Source: Cyanobacteriota bacterium (GTDB lineage: Bacteria > Cyanobacteriota > Cyanobacteriia > PCC-6307 > Cyanobiaceae). Taken from it: a stretch of DNA of 7,517 nucleotides. The notes below the pieces were generated by a model. The model was not told the origin of the DNA. It ran no database searches and saw nothing but the letters and a program-made list of their open reading frames with translations. This document shows, piece after piece, positions 1 through 5,371 of this stretch; within the stretch, counting starts at the first letter, position 1, and the number at the start of each line of letters is the position of its first letter. Location: NCBI GenBank assembly GCA_026389255.1, contig JAPLIF010000367.1, positions 1 to 7,517 on the forward strand. The letters are read 5' to 3'. The translations under genes were made by a program, and so were the position numbers.

Positions 1-338
1 CGTGAGGCCACCTCCGCCGCCAGAGCCTCGGGCCGCAGGCGCAGGTTGAGGAAGCCCGGGCCGGCGATCTCCGGCTCGAGGCAGAGGGCGGTGAAGGCGG
101 GATCGGCCTGCAGCCACGCCGCGATCTTCTCAGCGATGGCCCGGGGCTTCAGCCCCAGCGGCTTGGCCAGGGCCAGGGCCCCATTGGCCTGGAAGTCGAC
201 GAATTCGGGCTTGCTGGCAGCCACCAACTGGGGATCCAGAGGCCGACCTGCCTCCCGGGCCGCCGAGGCCGCATCAGGGAAGGAGAGATCCAGGGCCAGC
301 TGCAGCCGTTCGGAGAGGCGATGGAAAACCGACAGCAT
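1..338 (-). CDS. argS: Arginyl-tRNA synthetase, N-terminal part (gene runs off the left edge)
   Basis: ArgS charges tRNA-Arg with arginine in the cytoplasm. Reading the minus strand from the ATG at 338 gives 112 residues with no stop before the window edge. They match the N-terminal additional domain of class I ArgS, which recognises the tRNA elbow: a stretch of the form [20 protein letters not shown] (residues 41-60), then [14 protein letters not shown] (63-76) and the domain-closing [11 protein letters not shown] (91-101). The catalytic HIGH and KMSKS motifs would lie beyond the edge. The start fits the family's usual beginning, a helix ([12 protein letters not shown]) before the conserved block. 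No strong Shine-Dalgarno sequence is visible. A shorter open frame overlapping it on the same strand, starting at 367, is an out-of-frame shadow. nadC ends 79 bases upstream on the same strand, so the two are probably cotranscribed. Confidence 0.9.
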   Translation of the reverse strand, partial: MLSVFHRLSERLQLALDLSFPDAASAAREAGRPLDPQLVAASKPEFVDFQANGALALAKPLGLKPRAIAEKIAAWLQADPAFTALCLEPEIAGPGFLNLRLRPEALAAEVAS

Positions 339-417
339 GGTGGGAAGGCTCTGGGGACGGCAGGCACACCCAGCGATCATCCACCGTCAGCCGACGGAGC
401 GCGGGCCGTAGCAGCCC

Positions 418-1284
418 TCAGGCGATCACAGCCTCAAAGCGCATCGATAGATCCAGCCAGGACGATCGCGTCACCGGGGCGCTGGTGGAGATCAGATCGA
501 CGCCGCTGGACGCATAAAGGCGCAGCTGATCGGGCTGGATGCCGGATGCCTCCAGCACCAGGGAGCGGCCGGCCGCCAGGGCCCGCAGCCGCGGCACCAA
601 GGCGGCGAGATCGGCGGGCGGGAATTCATCGAGCAGCACGCCATCGGCGCCGGCCAGCACGGCGGCTTCGGCTTCGGAGGCGGTTTCGGCCTCGACGATG
701 ATGCGGCTGGGCCAGGGGGCCTGGGAGCGCACCGCCGCAATCGCCGCTGCAACGCCACCGCTCCAGGCCAGGTGGTTTTCCTTGAGCATGGCGGCGTCAT
801 CCAGGCCCAGGCGGTGGTTGATGCCGCCCCCACAGCGCACGGCGTATTTCTCCAGCACCCGCAGCCCCGGCGTGGTCTTGCGGGTGTCGGCCAAGCGCAC
901 GCCACTGCCGGCCAGCTGGGCCACCAACGCGGCGGTGGCCGTGGCGATGCCGGAGAGGCGCATCACCAGGTTGAGGGCGGTGCGTTCGGCGGCCACCAGC
1001 GCGGAGGCATCCCCCGAGAGCTCCAGCAGCCGCTGACCCTTTGCCAACGGGTCGCCATCCGCTACCAACAGACGCCCCTCCACCCGGGGATCCAGCAGGC
1101 GAAATAGCGCCAAGGCCAACGGTCCACCGCACAGCACCCCCTCCGCCTTGCAAATCCAGTGGGCCCGGGCCGGCCGTCCCGCCAAGGCCGGGGCCGTGAG
1201 ATCACCGCGGCCCAGATCTTCATCCAGCCAGGCGCGCAGTTGGGCCTCCAGGGCCGGCGTGAAGGAGAGGAAGGGGCCGGGCAT
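418..1284 (-). CDS. nadC: Nicotinate-nucleotide pyrophosphorylase (quinolinate phosphoribosyltransferase)
   Basis: NadC converts quinolinate and PRPP to nicotinate mononucleotide, CO2 and pyrophosphate, the step that commits de novo synthesis to NAD; it is cytoplasmic. The 288-residue length is normal for the family. Diagnostic blocks are all present: ERTALN (100-105), the substrate-binding TRKTTPGLR (134-142) with EKYAV following, GGG-NHR (152-158), LKENHLA (167-173), VEAE (197-200), LLDE (217-220), and near the end LEASG (244-248) and the ISTSAP phosphate-binding region (265-270). The frame stays open upstream to an ATG at 1371, but those 29 extra residues are not family-like. The ATG at 1284 gives MPGPFLSFTPALEAQLRAWL, directly before the conserved DEDLGRGDLT, so I chose it. 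argS follows 79 bases downstream. Upstream the gene now faces the accessory block, so its promoter may have been replaced or separated from an original mnmE-nadC transcript. Confidence 0.96.
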   Translation of the reverse strand: MPGPFLSFTPALEAQLRAWLDEDLGRGDLTAPALAGRPARAHWICKAEGVLCGGPLALALFRLLDPRVEGRLLVADGDPLAKGQRLLELSGDASALVAAERTALNLVMRLSGIATATAALVAQLAGSGVRLADTRKTTPGLRVLEKYAVRCGGGINHRLGLDDAAMLKENHLAWSGGVAAAIAAVRSQAPWPSRIIVEAETASEAEAAVLAGADGVLLDEFPPADLAALVPRLRALAAGRSLVLEASGIQPDQLRLYASSGVDLISTSAPVTRSSWLDLSMRFEAVIA

Positions 1285-1460
1285 GGGGGGTGTGGCTCGG
1301 GACTGGGGCGTCCCAAAGGTCTTAGTAGCAGAATGGCAACCAGGGGGACATCCAAGTCCTTCCGCTGTCACGCGAGTCTAAAAACGATTGGGAATCAGTC
1401 TACAATCCAATTGATGTTAAATTTTCTTCGAATAACCTGCGACCCTTAGGTTGAATTGCA
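1285..1460. other. Intergenic region between nadC and the exported-protein gene; left edge of the accessory block
   Basis: Bases 1285-1374 are G+C-rich like the core genes. From about 1378 the composition turns sharply A+T-rich (for example TTGATGTTAAATTTTCTTCG around 1411-1430) and stays low through the next gene. I take this change as the approximate left boundary of acquired DNA. The region must contain two divergent promoters, for nadC and for the plus-strand gene. A TACAAT hexamer (1401-1406) is a possible -10 for the plus strand, but no good -35 lies at the right distance, so I do not call a promoter. No direct repeat linking this edge to the right edge (5324-5371) was found by eye. Confidence 0.5.
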
Positions 1461-1823
1461 ATGCGCACAATCAAACTCGCAATCATGATTGGGGGCGCGG
1501 CCTACTTGTTGTCGTCAACGGGTCCTTCATTGGCACAGTCGGCCGATATCGACGCCGACCTACGGTGCGCAGCCATATCGATGTTAGTCAACTCTAACAA
1601 GGATCCAAAAGTGAGGGAAGGCGGCAGATATATGGTAGCTTATTTTATGGGAAAATTGATTGGACGCGACCCAAACTTATTAAACGTTAAATCAGCACTA
1701 GAATCAGCGGTAGAAAAATTTACTCAGCGCGCGTCTGTAGCGGAGATGGAGCAAGGGGCAGATCGATGCGTCAAGGAAATGGGGACAGCATTGAAAACGA
1801 TTCGCGATGGGGTAATCCCGTGA
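1461..1823 (+). CDS. Small exported protein of unknown function with two cysteines
   Basis: The 120-residue product begins with a typical Sec signal peptide: MRTIK, a hydrophobic core (residues 6-18), then a likely signal peptidase I site after PSLA (residue 25). The mature protein would be about 95 residues, mostly helical, in the periplasm. It has exactly two cysteines, C36 in ADLRC and C103 in ADRC, placed near each end where they could form a disulfide. The middle contains REGGRYMVAYFMGKLIGRD (52-70). From memory this layout resembles small uncharacterised secreted proteins common in sphingomonads and related alphaproteobacteria; I could not check this. Base composition is close to half A+T, with many A/T-ending codons, clearly unlike the neighbouring GC3-rich genes, which suggests transfer. 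There is only a weak AGG (1448-1450) ahead of the start. No function is assigned. Confidence 0.75.
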   Translation: MRTIKLAIMIGGAAYLLSSTGPSLAQSADIDADLRCAAISMLVNSNKDPKVREGGRYMVAYFMGKLIGRDPNLLNVKSALESAVEKFTQRASVAEMEQGADRCVKEMGTALKTIRDGVIP

Positions 1824-1883
1824 AGCAGTGATAGTCGCCGAATACCAGTCCAGCTGGGATCGCCTTCAGTTCCAAGCTGCGCC

Positions 1884-2118
1884 GTGACCGCCTCCGCCCG
1901 TCTGAGCTGGAACCTGCGGGTCACGCCCAAGGATCAGGCCCTGATCGACCGTGCTGCAGGCGACCCGCTTGGCCGCCCAAGAGCTGCTGATCGAGCAGGC
2001 CTGGCTCAGGGTGGGAGCTGAGCCGTTCGAGCGCTTTGCCGCCGCACTCGATGCACCGCCACACGCCAATGAGCAACTCCGGCGCACCATGGCCGCCCCA
2101 AGGCCCTGGAAGAGCTGA
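1884..2118 (+). pseudogene. Frameshifted TacA-like (DUF1778) antitoxin remnant
   Basis: TacA-type proteins are ribbon-helix-helix antitoxins that bind their own promoter and neutralise a GNAT acetyltransferase toxin encoded just downstream. From the GTG at 1884 one frame reads RLSWNLRVTPKDQALIDRAA, the usual DNA-binding start of this family, but then runs into a stop at 2019-2021. The continuation is found in the +1 frame from about 1963: AAQELLIEQAWLRVGAEPFERF followed by ALDAPPHANEQLRRTMA, which matches the toxin-binding tail, ending at the TGA at 2116-2118. A few residues expected at the domain junction are also missing, so this is more than a single-base error. No acetyltransferase can be recognised downstream. 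Base composition is host-like, in contrast to the gene just upstream. The family call rests on motif memory. Confidence 0.6.
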
Positions 2119-2463
2119 TGGCGCTGCAGGCGCCCCAACCACTGGAGCCCCAGCACGTCACCTTCGTGGTGGGCGATGGGGCGGGCATGGTGGCTCTTGA
2201 TGGGACACCGCACCCCATGGCCATCGCAGACCGAAACTGCCTGCACGGCAGCCATATCTGCTTTTGCTGGGCATTTGATCTCTCAGCGGCCTGGCGGCCC
2301 TGCTTCAGTACTACGAGGCAGTTCCAGCAAGGCTTTTGACCATTCTTGACGGCCGATTGCTTGAGAGAAACCCCAAGGGCCTGGACGCAACCTGTCGCCG
2401 GAGGCAACAAGTTATAGCGATTAGCTCACTTTTTTCCTTAAGATAGACTAATTTAGTTCTCCC
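2119..2463. other. Gap without an assignable gene; probably decayed coding DNA
   Basis: Several short open frames exist here but none matches a family I know and none is consistently codon-biased. One plus frame runs from an ATG at 2118 to 2339, overlapping the antitoxin stop; its first half looks somewhat protein-like (HVTFVVGDGAGMVALDG) and its second half does not. Another frame looks protein-like from about 2283 onward (LAALLQYYEAVPARLLTILD). This patchwork suggests remnants of one or more lost genes. An acetyltransferase toxin would be expected here if the TacA-like antitoxin was once part of a pair, but I see no GNAT motif. The last 50 bases turn A+T-rich and probably hold the promoter of the next gene. 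Confidence 0.45.
2421..2449 (+). promoter_or_regulatory. Possible sigma-70-type promoter for the helix-hairpin-helix gene
   Basis: TTAGCT (2421-2426) and TAGACT (2444-2449) are separated by 17 bases in an A+T-rich stretch directly before the ATG at 2464. The match to TTGACA/TATAAT is only partial, and the short distance from the -10 to the start would give a very short, possibly leaderless-like transcript. That is in keeping with the absence of a Shine-Dalgarno sequence. Confidence 0.3.
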
Positions 2464-3510
2464 ATGAACGCGACTGCCACCTACGACAGCCGTCCGAAGA
2501 AAGCCGCCAGTTTCTTGAATTCCTACGCCAAACCAATAGCCAAAGCCTCCACAGTAAGAAAGACTTCCGTCACTTCAGCCGTGCCCCATCAGGGGACTGA
2601 TGCGGTAAAGATCGATATTCAAGTCCTTCTAAACCGGTATTCAGATCTTTACCAACAACTGCTAGCCCATCACTACCGGAGACAGCGGCTACTGCAGCTC
2701 AAAATTGAGGTGACGAATCAACTGCTCGCACTGGAGCACATCCTGACTGATATCATGAGTAAGGGTGGGGAACCCAGCCGTCTTATTGATCAGCCTAGCC
2801 TCGAGAAACGCATGAAGTCGCTCCGCCACAAGCTGGGACAGGTGTTGGGTTTGGGCAGGAGTGCCCAGCGACAGAACATTCTTTTCAAGCTAATCTGGTT
2901 TGCAGATTCTACAGCCAAAGGCATAAGCGATACTGTCGACCGCCTCAAGCACCGCCAATACATTTTACTCCAACAACTAAGCGGTCTTGACACCACTCTT
3001 CTGGAGCATTCGCGAGGGATTCAGGATCCAATTGTGATGAGTACTGACCTGCTTCAATATGTAGTAGTCGAACAGGAAGAGCGATGGTTGAACAACTGGT
3101 TGAAGCAGGAAAAAATCCGCACCTGGCAGATCGAGGGTTTTGGTGAGGGTCGAATGGCCACTTTGGAGAGCCATGGGCTGGTCGACGGTGAACAGCTGCG
3201 CTGCCACATCAACCGCGTCACTGAATTGCCTGGGATCGGCAAGGGTCTTCAATCTCGCCTGAGTAAACATCTAGATCAGCTGATCAAGAAGCAACGCACC
3301 CAACTGATCGGGCGCTGTTGGCAGCTACAGCTAAAGGATTGTCTTGATCATCAGAGCATGCAGCGCATCACTGCCCTTGAGGAGCCTCTGCAGGAGATCA
3401 AGGGGCAACTGATCCACTTACATCAGGCAACCGATGACCTGCAAAAAGTGCTTTCAAGCCAGTTACAGCAGCGAGATCGACTACTTCAGGACTTCGAGGC
3501 ACTTTTTTGA
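2464..3510 (+). CDS. Coiled-coil protein with a double helix-hairpin-helix module
   Basis: The 348-residue protein is soluble: no signal peptide or membrane segment. Residues 1-45 are basic and low-complexity. Residues 50-100 and 155-182 are rich in L, Q and charged residues in heptad-like spacing (for example YSDLYQQLLAHHYRRQRLLQ), as is the C-terminal part (272-345), suggesting long coiled coils. Between them, residues 215-275 carry two hairpins: EGFGEGRMATLESHGL (224-239) and, after a short helix, TELPGIGKGLQSRL (253-266). This pairing of G-x-G hairpins resembles the helix-hairpin-helix segment at the C-terminus of the protein kinases in TerY-P (tellurite-type stress) gene sets and of some cyanobacterial kinases. 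Here there is no kinase domain. DNA binding is therefore an inference from the hairpins. No partner gene is obvious; the flanks are broken TA genes. Composition is less G+C-rich than the core genes. Function unknown. Confidence 0.8.
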   Translation: MNATATYDSRPKKAASFLNSYAKPIAKASTVRKTSVTSAVPHQGTDAVKIDIQVLLNRYSDLYQQLLAHHYRRQRLLQLKIEVTNQLLALEHILTDIMSKGGEPSRLIDQPSLEKRMKSLRHKLGQVLGLGRSAQRQNILFKLIWFADSTAKGISDTVDRLKHRQYILLQQLSGLDTTLLEHSRGIQDPIVMSTDLLQYVVVEQEERWLNNWLKQEKIRTWQIEGFGEGRMATLESHGLVDGEQLRCHINRVTELPGIGKGLQSRLSKHLDQLIKKQRTQLIGRCWQLQLKDCLDHQSMQRITALEEPLQEIKGQLIHLHQATDDLQKVLSSQLQQRDRLLQDFEALF

Positions 3511-3609
3511 AGAAGTAGTATCTATTGACTCAAAGAACAAGATCAACTGCGGGGCAATAGGATTTGGTTGGTCGGATTGGACGCTCGGTGTGGACCGATA
3601 AAGGGGTAA

Positions 3610-3783
3610 CGTCAGGTCAACGGGCTGGTAGGCACCTTTCGCATGGTGTTCTTCGCTGCAAGTAGCCGCCGCTTCGTGATGGTGCACGGCTTCCTGATGA
3701 AAACCCAGAAGACACCCAAGGCTGAGCTTAAAAAAACTCAGAAGCTCATGGCTGACTTCCTCGCCACCGACCCCACCTCCTGA
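3610..3783 (+). pseudogene. 3' remnant of a HigB/Gp49-like (RelE superfamily) toxin
   Basis: HigB-type toxins are ribosome-dependent mRNA endonucleases. The open frame bounded by a stop at 3607-3609 and the TGA at 3781-3783 encodes only the C-terminal half: GTFRMVFFAASSRRFVMVHG (from 3631) corresponds to the core beta-strands, FLMKTQKTPKAEL to the loop and helix that usually carry a K-T-x-K-T-P signature, and a final helix KKTQKLMADFL. Everything upstream that a full toxin needs (about 50 N-terminal residues, including the first helices and strand) is absent from all three frames. The first internal ATG (3643) would give only 46 residues. The HigA-like remnant starts one base after this stop, the usual toxin-first order and tight spacing of this family. 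A toxin lacking its N-terminal half is unlikely to be active. Confidence 0.65.
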
Positions 3784-3784
3784 A

Positions 3785-3982
3785 ATGAGCAACACTGAAC
3801 ACTCCGCCCCCAGACACCACCCCAGCTGGCGAGAGGTGCGCGACACCTTTCTGGCCGACCCTGATCTGCAACAAGCTTATCAGGATCTGGCCACTCGCTT
3901 CGCGGTGGTGCAGCAGCTGATCACGCGGCGCGAACAGCGCGGCTGGAGTCAGCGCGAGCTCGCTGATTCCAGCCTCCGCTAG
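3785..3982 (+). pseudogene. 5' part of a HigA-like helix-turn-helix antitoxin, truncated
   Basis: HigA-type antitoxins bind the toxin and, through an Xre/Cro helix-turn-helix, their own promoter. The 65 codons encode the N-terminal lead (WREVRDTFLADPDLQQAYQDL, residues 15 onward), typical of antitoxins paired with Gp49-like toxins, followed by QLITRREQRGWSQRELA (44-60), which is helix 1 and the start of helix 2 of the DNA-binding domain. The sequence then leaves the family pattern (DSSLR) and stops, before the recognition helix. Full-length relatives are about 95-110 residues. The missing part is not found in another frame before the FitA-type gene begins 25 bases later, so the 3' end appears deleted rather than frameshifted. 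The start one base after the toxin stop indicates translational coupling in the ancestral pair. Confidence 0.65.
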
Positions 3983-4007
3983 CTTTGCTATTAGACATAG
4001 GGTGGAC

Positions 4008-4244
4008 GTGGCTGATTTGCTCGTGCGCGGCGTCGATGAGGCGGTGGTGAAGGCCCTCAAAAAGCGTGCCGGGTCCCATGGCCACAGCGCCCAGGCAGAG
4101 CACCGCACCATCCTGGCGGCGGCTTTGCTCACTCCACAGCGCCGCCCGTTGGCCGAACTCTTGGCCGCCATGCCCGATGTCGGCCGGGATGACGACTTTG
4201 AGCGCCGGGAGCACGGGGGTGTAGCGGCCGATGTCTTGGCTTGA
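4008..4244 (+). CDS. FitA-type antitoxin (Arc/ribbon-helix-helix family)
   Basis: FitA proteins hold a FitB PIN-domain RNase toxin inactive and repress the operon. The product, 78 residues from the GTG at 4008, shows the N-terminal ribbon-helix-helix region VADLLVRGVDEAVVKALKKR, the SAQAEHRTIL segment that follows, and the C-terminal toxin-wrapping tail LAELLAAMPDVGRDDDFERR. All expected parts are present, so it looks intact. Two GTG codons compete as start: 4002 and 4008. I prefer 4008, because family members begin M-A-D-L-L-x-R and because an AGGG (3999-4002) sits five bases before it, whereas it would overlap a start at 4002. The FitB-like frame begins 11 bases after the stop but is truncated, leaving this antitoxin without a working partner. 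It may survive as a repressor or simply not yet have decayed. Confidence 0.8.
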   Translation: MADLLVRGVDEAVVKALKKRAGSHGHSAQAEHRTILAAALLTPQRRPLAELLAAMPDVGRDDDFERREHGGVAADVLA

Positions 4245-4255
4245 CACCACTGGTC

Positions 4256-4378
4256 ATGTTCTTGGTTGACACCAGTGTGATCAACGAAGCCCGCAAGGGC
4301 GAGCGGGCCAATGGGGGCGTACGGGTCTTCTTCGCCGAGGCGAGCGAGCAGGATTGGCCGCTGTTTCTCTCGGTGATC
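4256..4378 (+). pseudogene. FitB-type PIN-domain toxin, 5' fragment only
   Basis: FitB/VapC toxins are Mg-dependent RNases with a PIN fold whose active site needs three or four acidic residues spread along about 135-140 residues. From the ATG at 4256 the first 41 residues fit the family: MFLVDTSVINEARKGERA with the first catalytic aspartate (D5) and a conserved acidic E11, then GGVRVFF and the strand PLFLSVI. Immediately after this the homology ends. The expected I-G-E-L-R-R-G helix, with the second acidic residue, is missing, and the frame continues to 4594 as an arginine/proline-rich out-of-frame translation of the next coding remnant. The break near 4378 therefore looks like a deletion that joined two unrelated genes. 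The product cannot be catalytic. It follows the FitA-type gene by 11 bases, the normal operon order. Confidence 0.7.
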
Positions 4379-4574
4379 AGCAACCGCACTGGAGGCCGTG
4401 CTCGAAGTGCTGCCCCTCTACGCCCGCTACACCGGCTTCGATCCGGTGAAAGCTGCTGCACCAGCGGCGTCCGACTTCGAGGCTCTGGAAAACCTGCGCC
4501 GCCTCCCCCTGGCCGAGCAGGTGCCGGTGCCAAAGCAATTCCAACTGATGCTGGCGGAACTGGCGGCAGACTGA
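4377..4574 (+). pseudogene. Unidentified coding remnant (3' end of a lost gene) before the MNT gene
   Basis: A frame open from 4377 to the TGA at 4572-4574 encodes about 65 residues with strongly GC3-biased codons throughout, including ATALEAVLEVLPLYARYTGF, then DFEALENLRRLPLAEQ and a closing KQFQLMLAELAAD. This is real-gene codon usage, while the overlapping continuation of the FitB frame over the same bases looks like a shadow. There is no start codon with a ribosome-binding site at the beginning, and the frame is closed by a TGA at 4374-4376, so it is most likely the 3' end of a gene whose 5' part was deleted when it was joined to fitB. I do not recognise the family. It ends 16 bases before the MNT gene on the same strand, so the lost gene may have been the first member of that operon. 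Confidence 0.5.
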
Positions 4575-4590
4575 GAGTGAAGGTGAAGCC

Positions 4591-4953
4591 ATGACCACAA
4601 CCACCAGCGCCACCCCAGCAAGCACCGTCAACGAAGCCCAGCTGCAGCAGATGGCGGCTGAGATCCTTCAGGAGATCCCGGGGGCGGAGGTGCGGCTGTT
4701 TGGCTCCCATGCCCGTGGGGAGGCTCGGCCTGATTCCGATATCGACCTGCTGATCACCGCCAACGATGGCTGGCTGGCGCAGCACAACCGCTTCGAAACC
4801 CTGGGCCGGCTATGGCGCAAGCTCGCCCATCACCGCATCCCCGTGGACCTGCTCCTCTATTCCCAGTCCCAGGTAGACGAGCGGCGCAACTGGATCAGCC
4901 ACGTCATCGCCAGGGCCTACCGCGAAGGCAGGGTGCTGCATGGCCAATCCTGA
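4591..4953 (+). CDS. MNT-domain nucleotidyltransferase (antitoxin of an MNT-HEPN pair)
   Basis: Minimal nucleotidyltransferases of this class pair with HEPN proteins; in the studied HepT-MntA system the MNT enzyme silences the HEPN RNase by adding AMP groups. The 120-residue protein has the complete polymerase-beta-type active site: GSHARGEARPDSDIDLL (38-54) with G38-S39 and the metal-binding D50 and D52, and a third acidic residue D86 in RIPVDLLLYS. Catalytic competence is therefore likely. A good ribosome-binding site, GAAGG (4579-4583), precedes the ATG by seven bases. The first 14 or so residues are Thr/Ala-rich and probably disordered. It overlaps the downstream HEPN gene by 14 bases, showing translational coupling. 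Codon usage is GC-rich like the core genes, so it looks long resident or acquired from a related genome. Length is normal for the family. Confidence 0.9.
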   Translation: MTTTTSATPASTVNEAQLQQMAAEILQEIPGAEVRLFGSHARGEARPDSDIDLLITANDGWLAQHNRFETLGRLWRKLAHHRIPVDLLLYSQSQVDERRNWISHVIARAYREGRVLHGQS

Positions 4954-5323
4954 ATCCGAGTCCCTGCTGAAGATCGCCCGCCGGGATCTCCAGGCAGCGT
5001 CACTTCTGCAGGATCCTGCTGCTGACGAAGCCAACTGGGGCTTCCAGATTCAGCAGGCGGTGGAGAAAGCCCTTAAGGCCTGGCTGTTCAGCCTCGGCGA
5101 TGACCCACCCTTCATCCACAACCTCACCGCCCTGTTCGGGCGAATCACAGATCGAGGCGGCAACGTGGAGCCCTTCCTGCCCCTGGAAGCGTTCACGGTC
5201 TTCGCGGTGCAATTCCGTTATGACGCTGAACCGGAGACCATGGACCTGGACCGGCAGCACTGGCACCAGCAGGCCGAGGCGCTAGTGGAGCACGTAGCCA
5301 CGATCTGCGCCGCAATGCCATGA
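4940..5323 (+). CDS. HEPN-domain protein, partner of the MNT nucleotidyltransferase
   Basis: The 127-residue all-helical protein belongs to the HEPN group found next to MNT genes (the HI0074 / PF05168-like type). Visible landmarks are WGFQIQQAVEKALKAWLF (33-50), the usual second helix; FIHNLTALF (58-66), equivalent to the H-D-L-x-x-L helix; and FAVQFRYDAEP (88-98) near the end. In HEPN toxins RNase activity depends on an R-x4-6-H motif. I looked for it and found no arginine with a histidine five to seven positions later, so this protein belongs to the non-canonical kind or has lost that activity. It starts inside the MNT gene (14-base overlap) and ends 48 bases before the convergent mnmE stop, closing the accessory block. 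Both genes are intact, unlike the other TA genes here. Whether the pair is a true TA system or some other nucleotide-transfer module cannot be told from sequence alone. Confidence 0.85.
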   Translation: MANPESESLLKIARRDLQAASLLQDPAADEANWGFQIQQAVEKALKAWLFSLGDDPPFIHNLTALFGRITDRGGNVEPFLPLEAFTVFAVQFRYDAEPETMDLDRQHWHQQAEALVEHVATICAAMP

Positions 5324-5371
5324 GCGGTCTTGCTGATCACCAGTGGCGGGGCGCTCCGTCAACACCCCCCC

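Noticed and set aside
149..367. Minus-strand frame starting at 367 in the argS region
   Set aside because: It is out of frame with the ArgS match (start 338) and rich in Pro/Trp/Ser; the ArgS frame is the one with conserved motifs.
46..1107. Several plus-strand open frames of 111-165 codons opposite argS and nadC
   Set aside because: They are Arg/Ser/Ala/Pro-rich translations typical of the reverse strand of GC-rich genes, and they lie over frames with clear ArgS and NadC homology.
1866..2410. Minus-strand frames of about 130 codons over the TacA-like region
   Set aside because: No family resemblance; they are complements of the plus-strand antitoxin remnant and decayed DNA.
3480..3519. Inverted repeat ACTACTTC / GAAGTAGT around the stop of the helix-hairpin-helix gene, considered as a terminator
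   Set aside because: The stem is only 8 bases and A+T-rich, the loop is 24 bases, and no T-run follows the second arm.
1285..5371. Search for flanking direct repeats or an attachment site bounding the accessory block
   Set aside because: Only trivial six-base matches were seen by eye between the two edges, and there is no tRNA gene or integrase.
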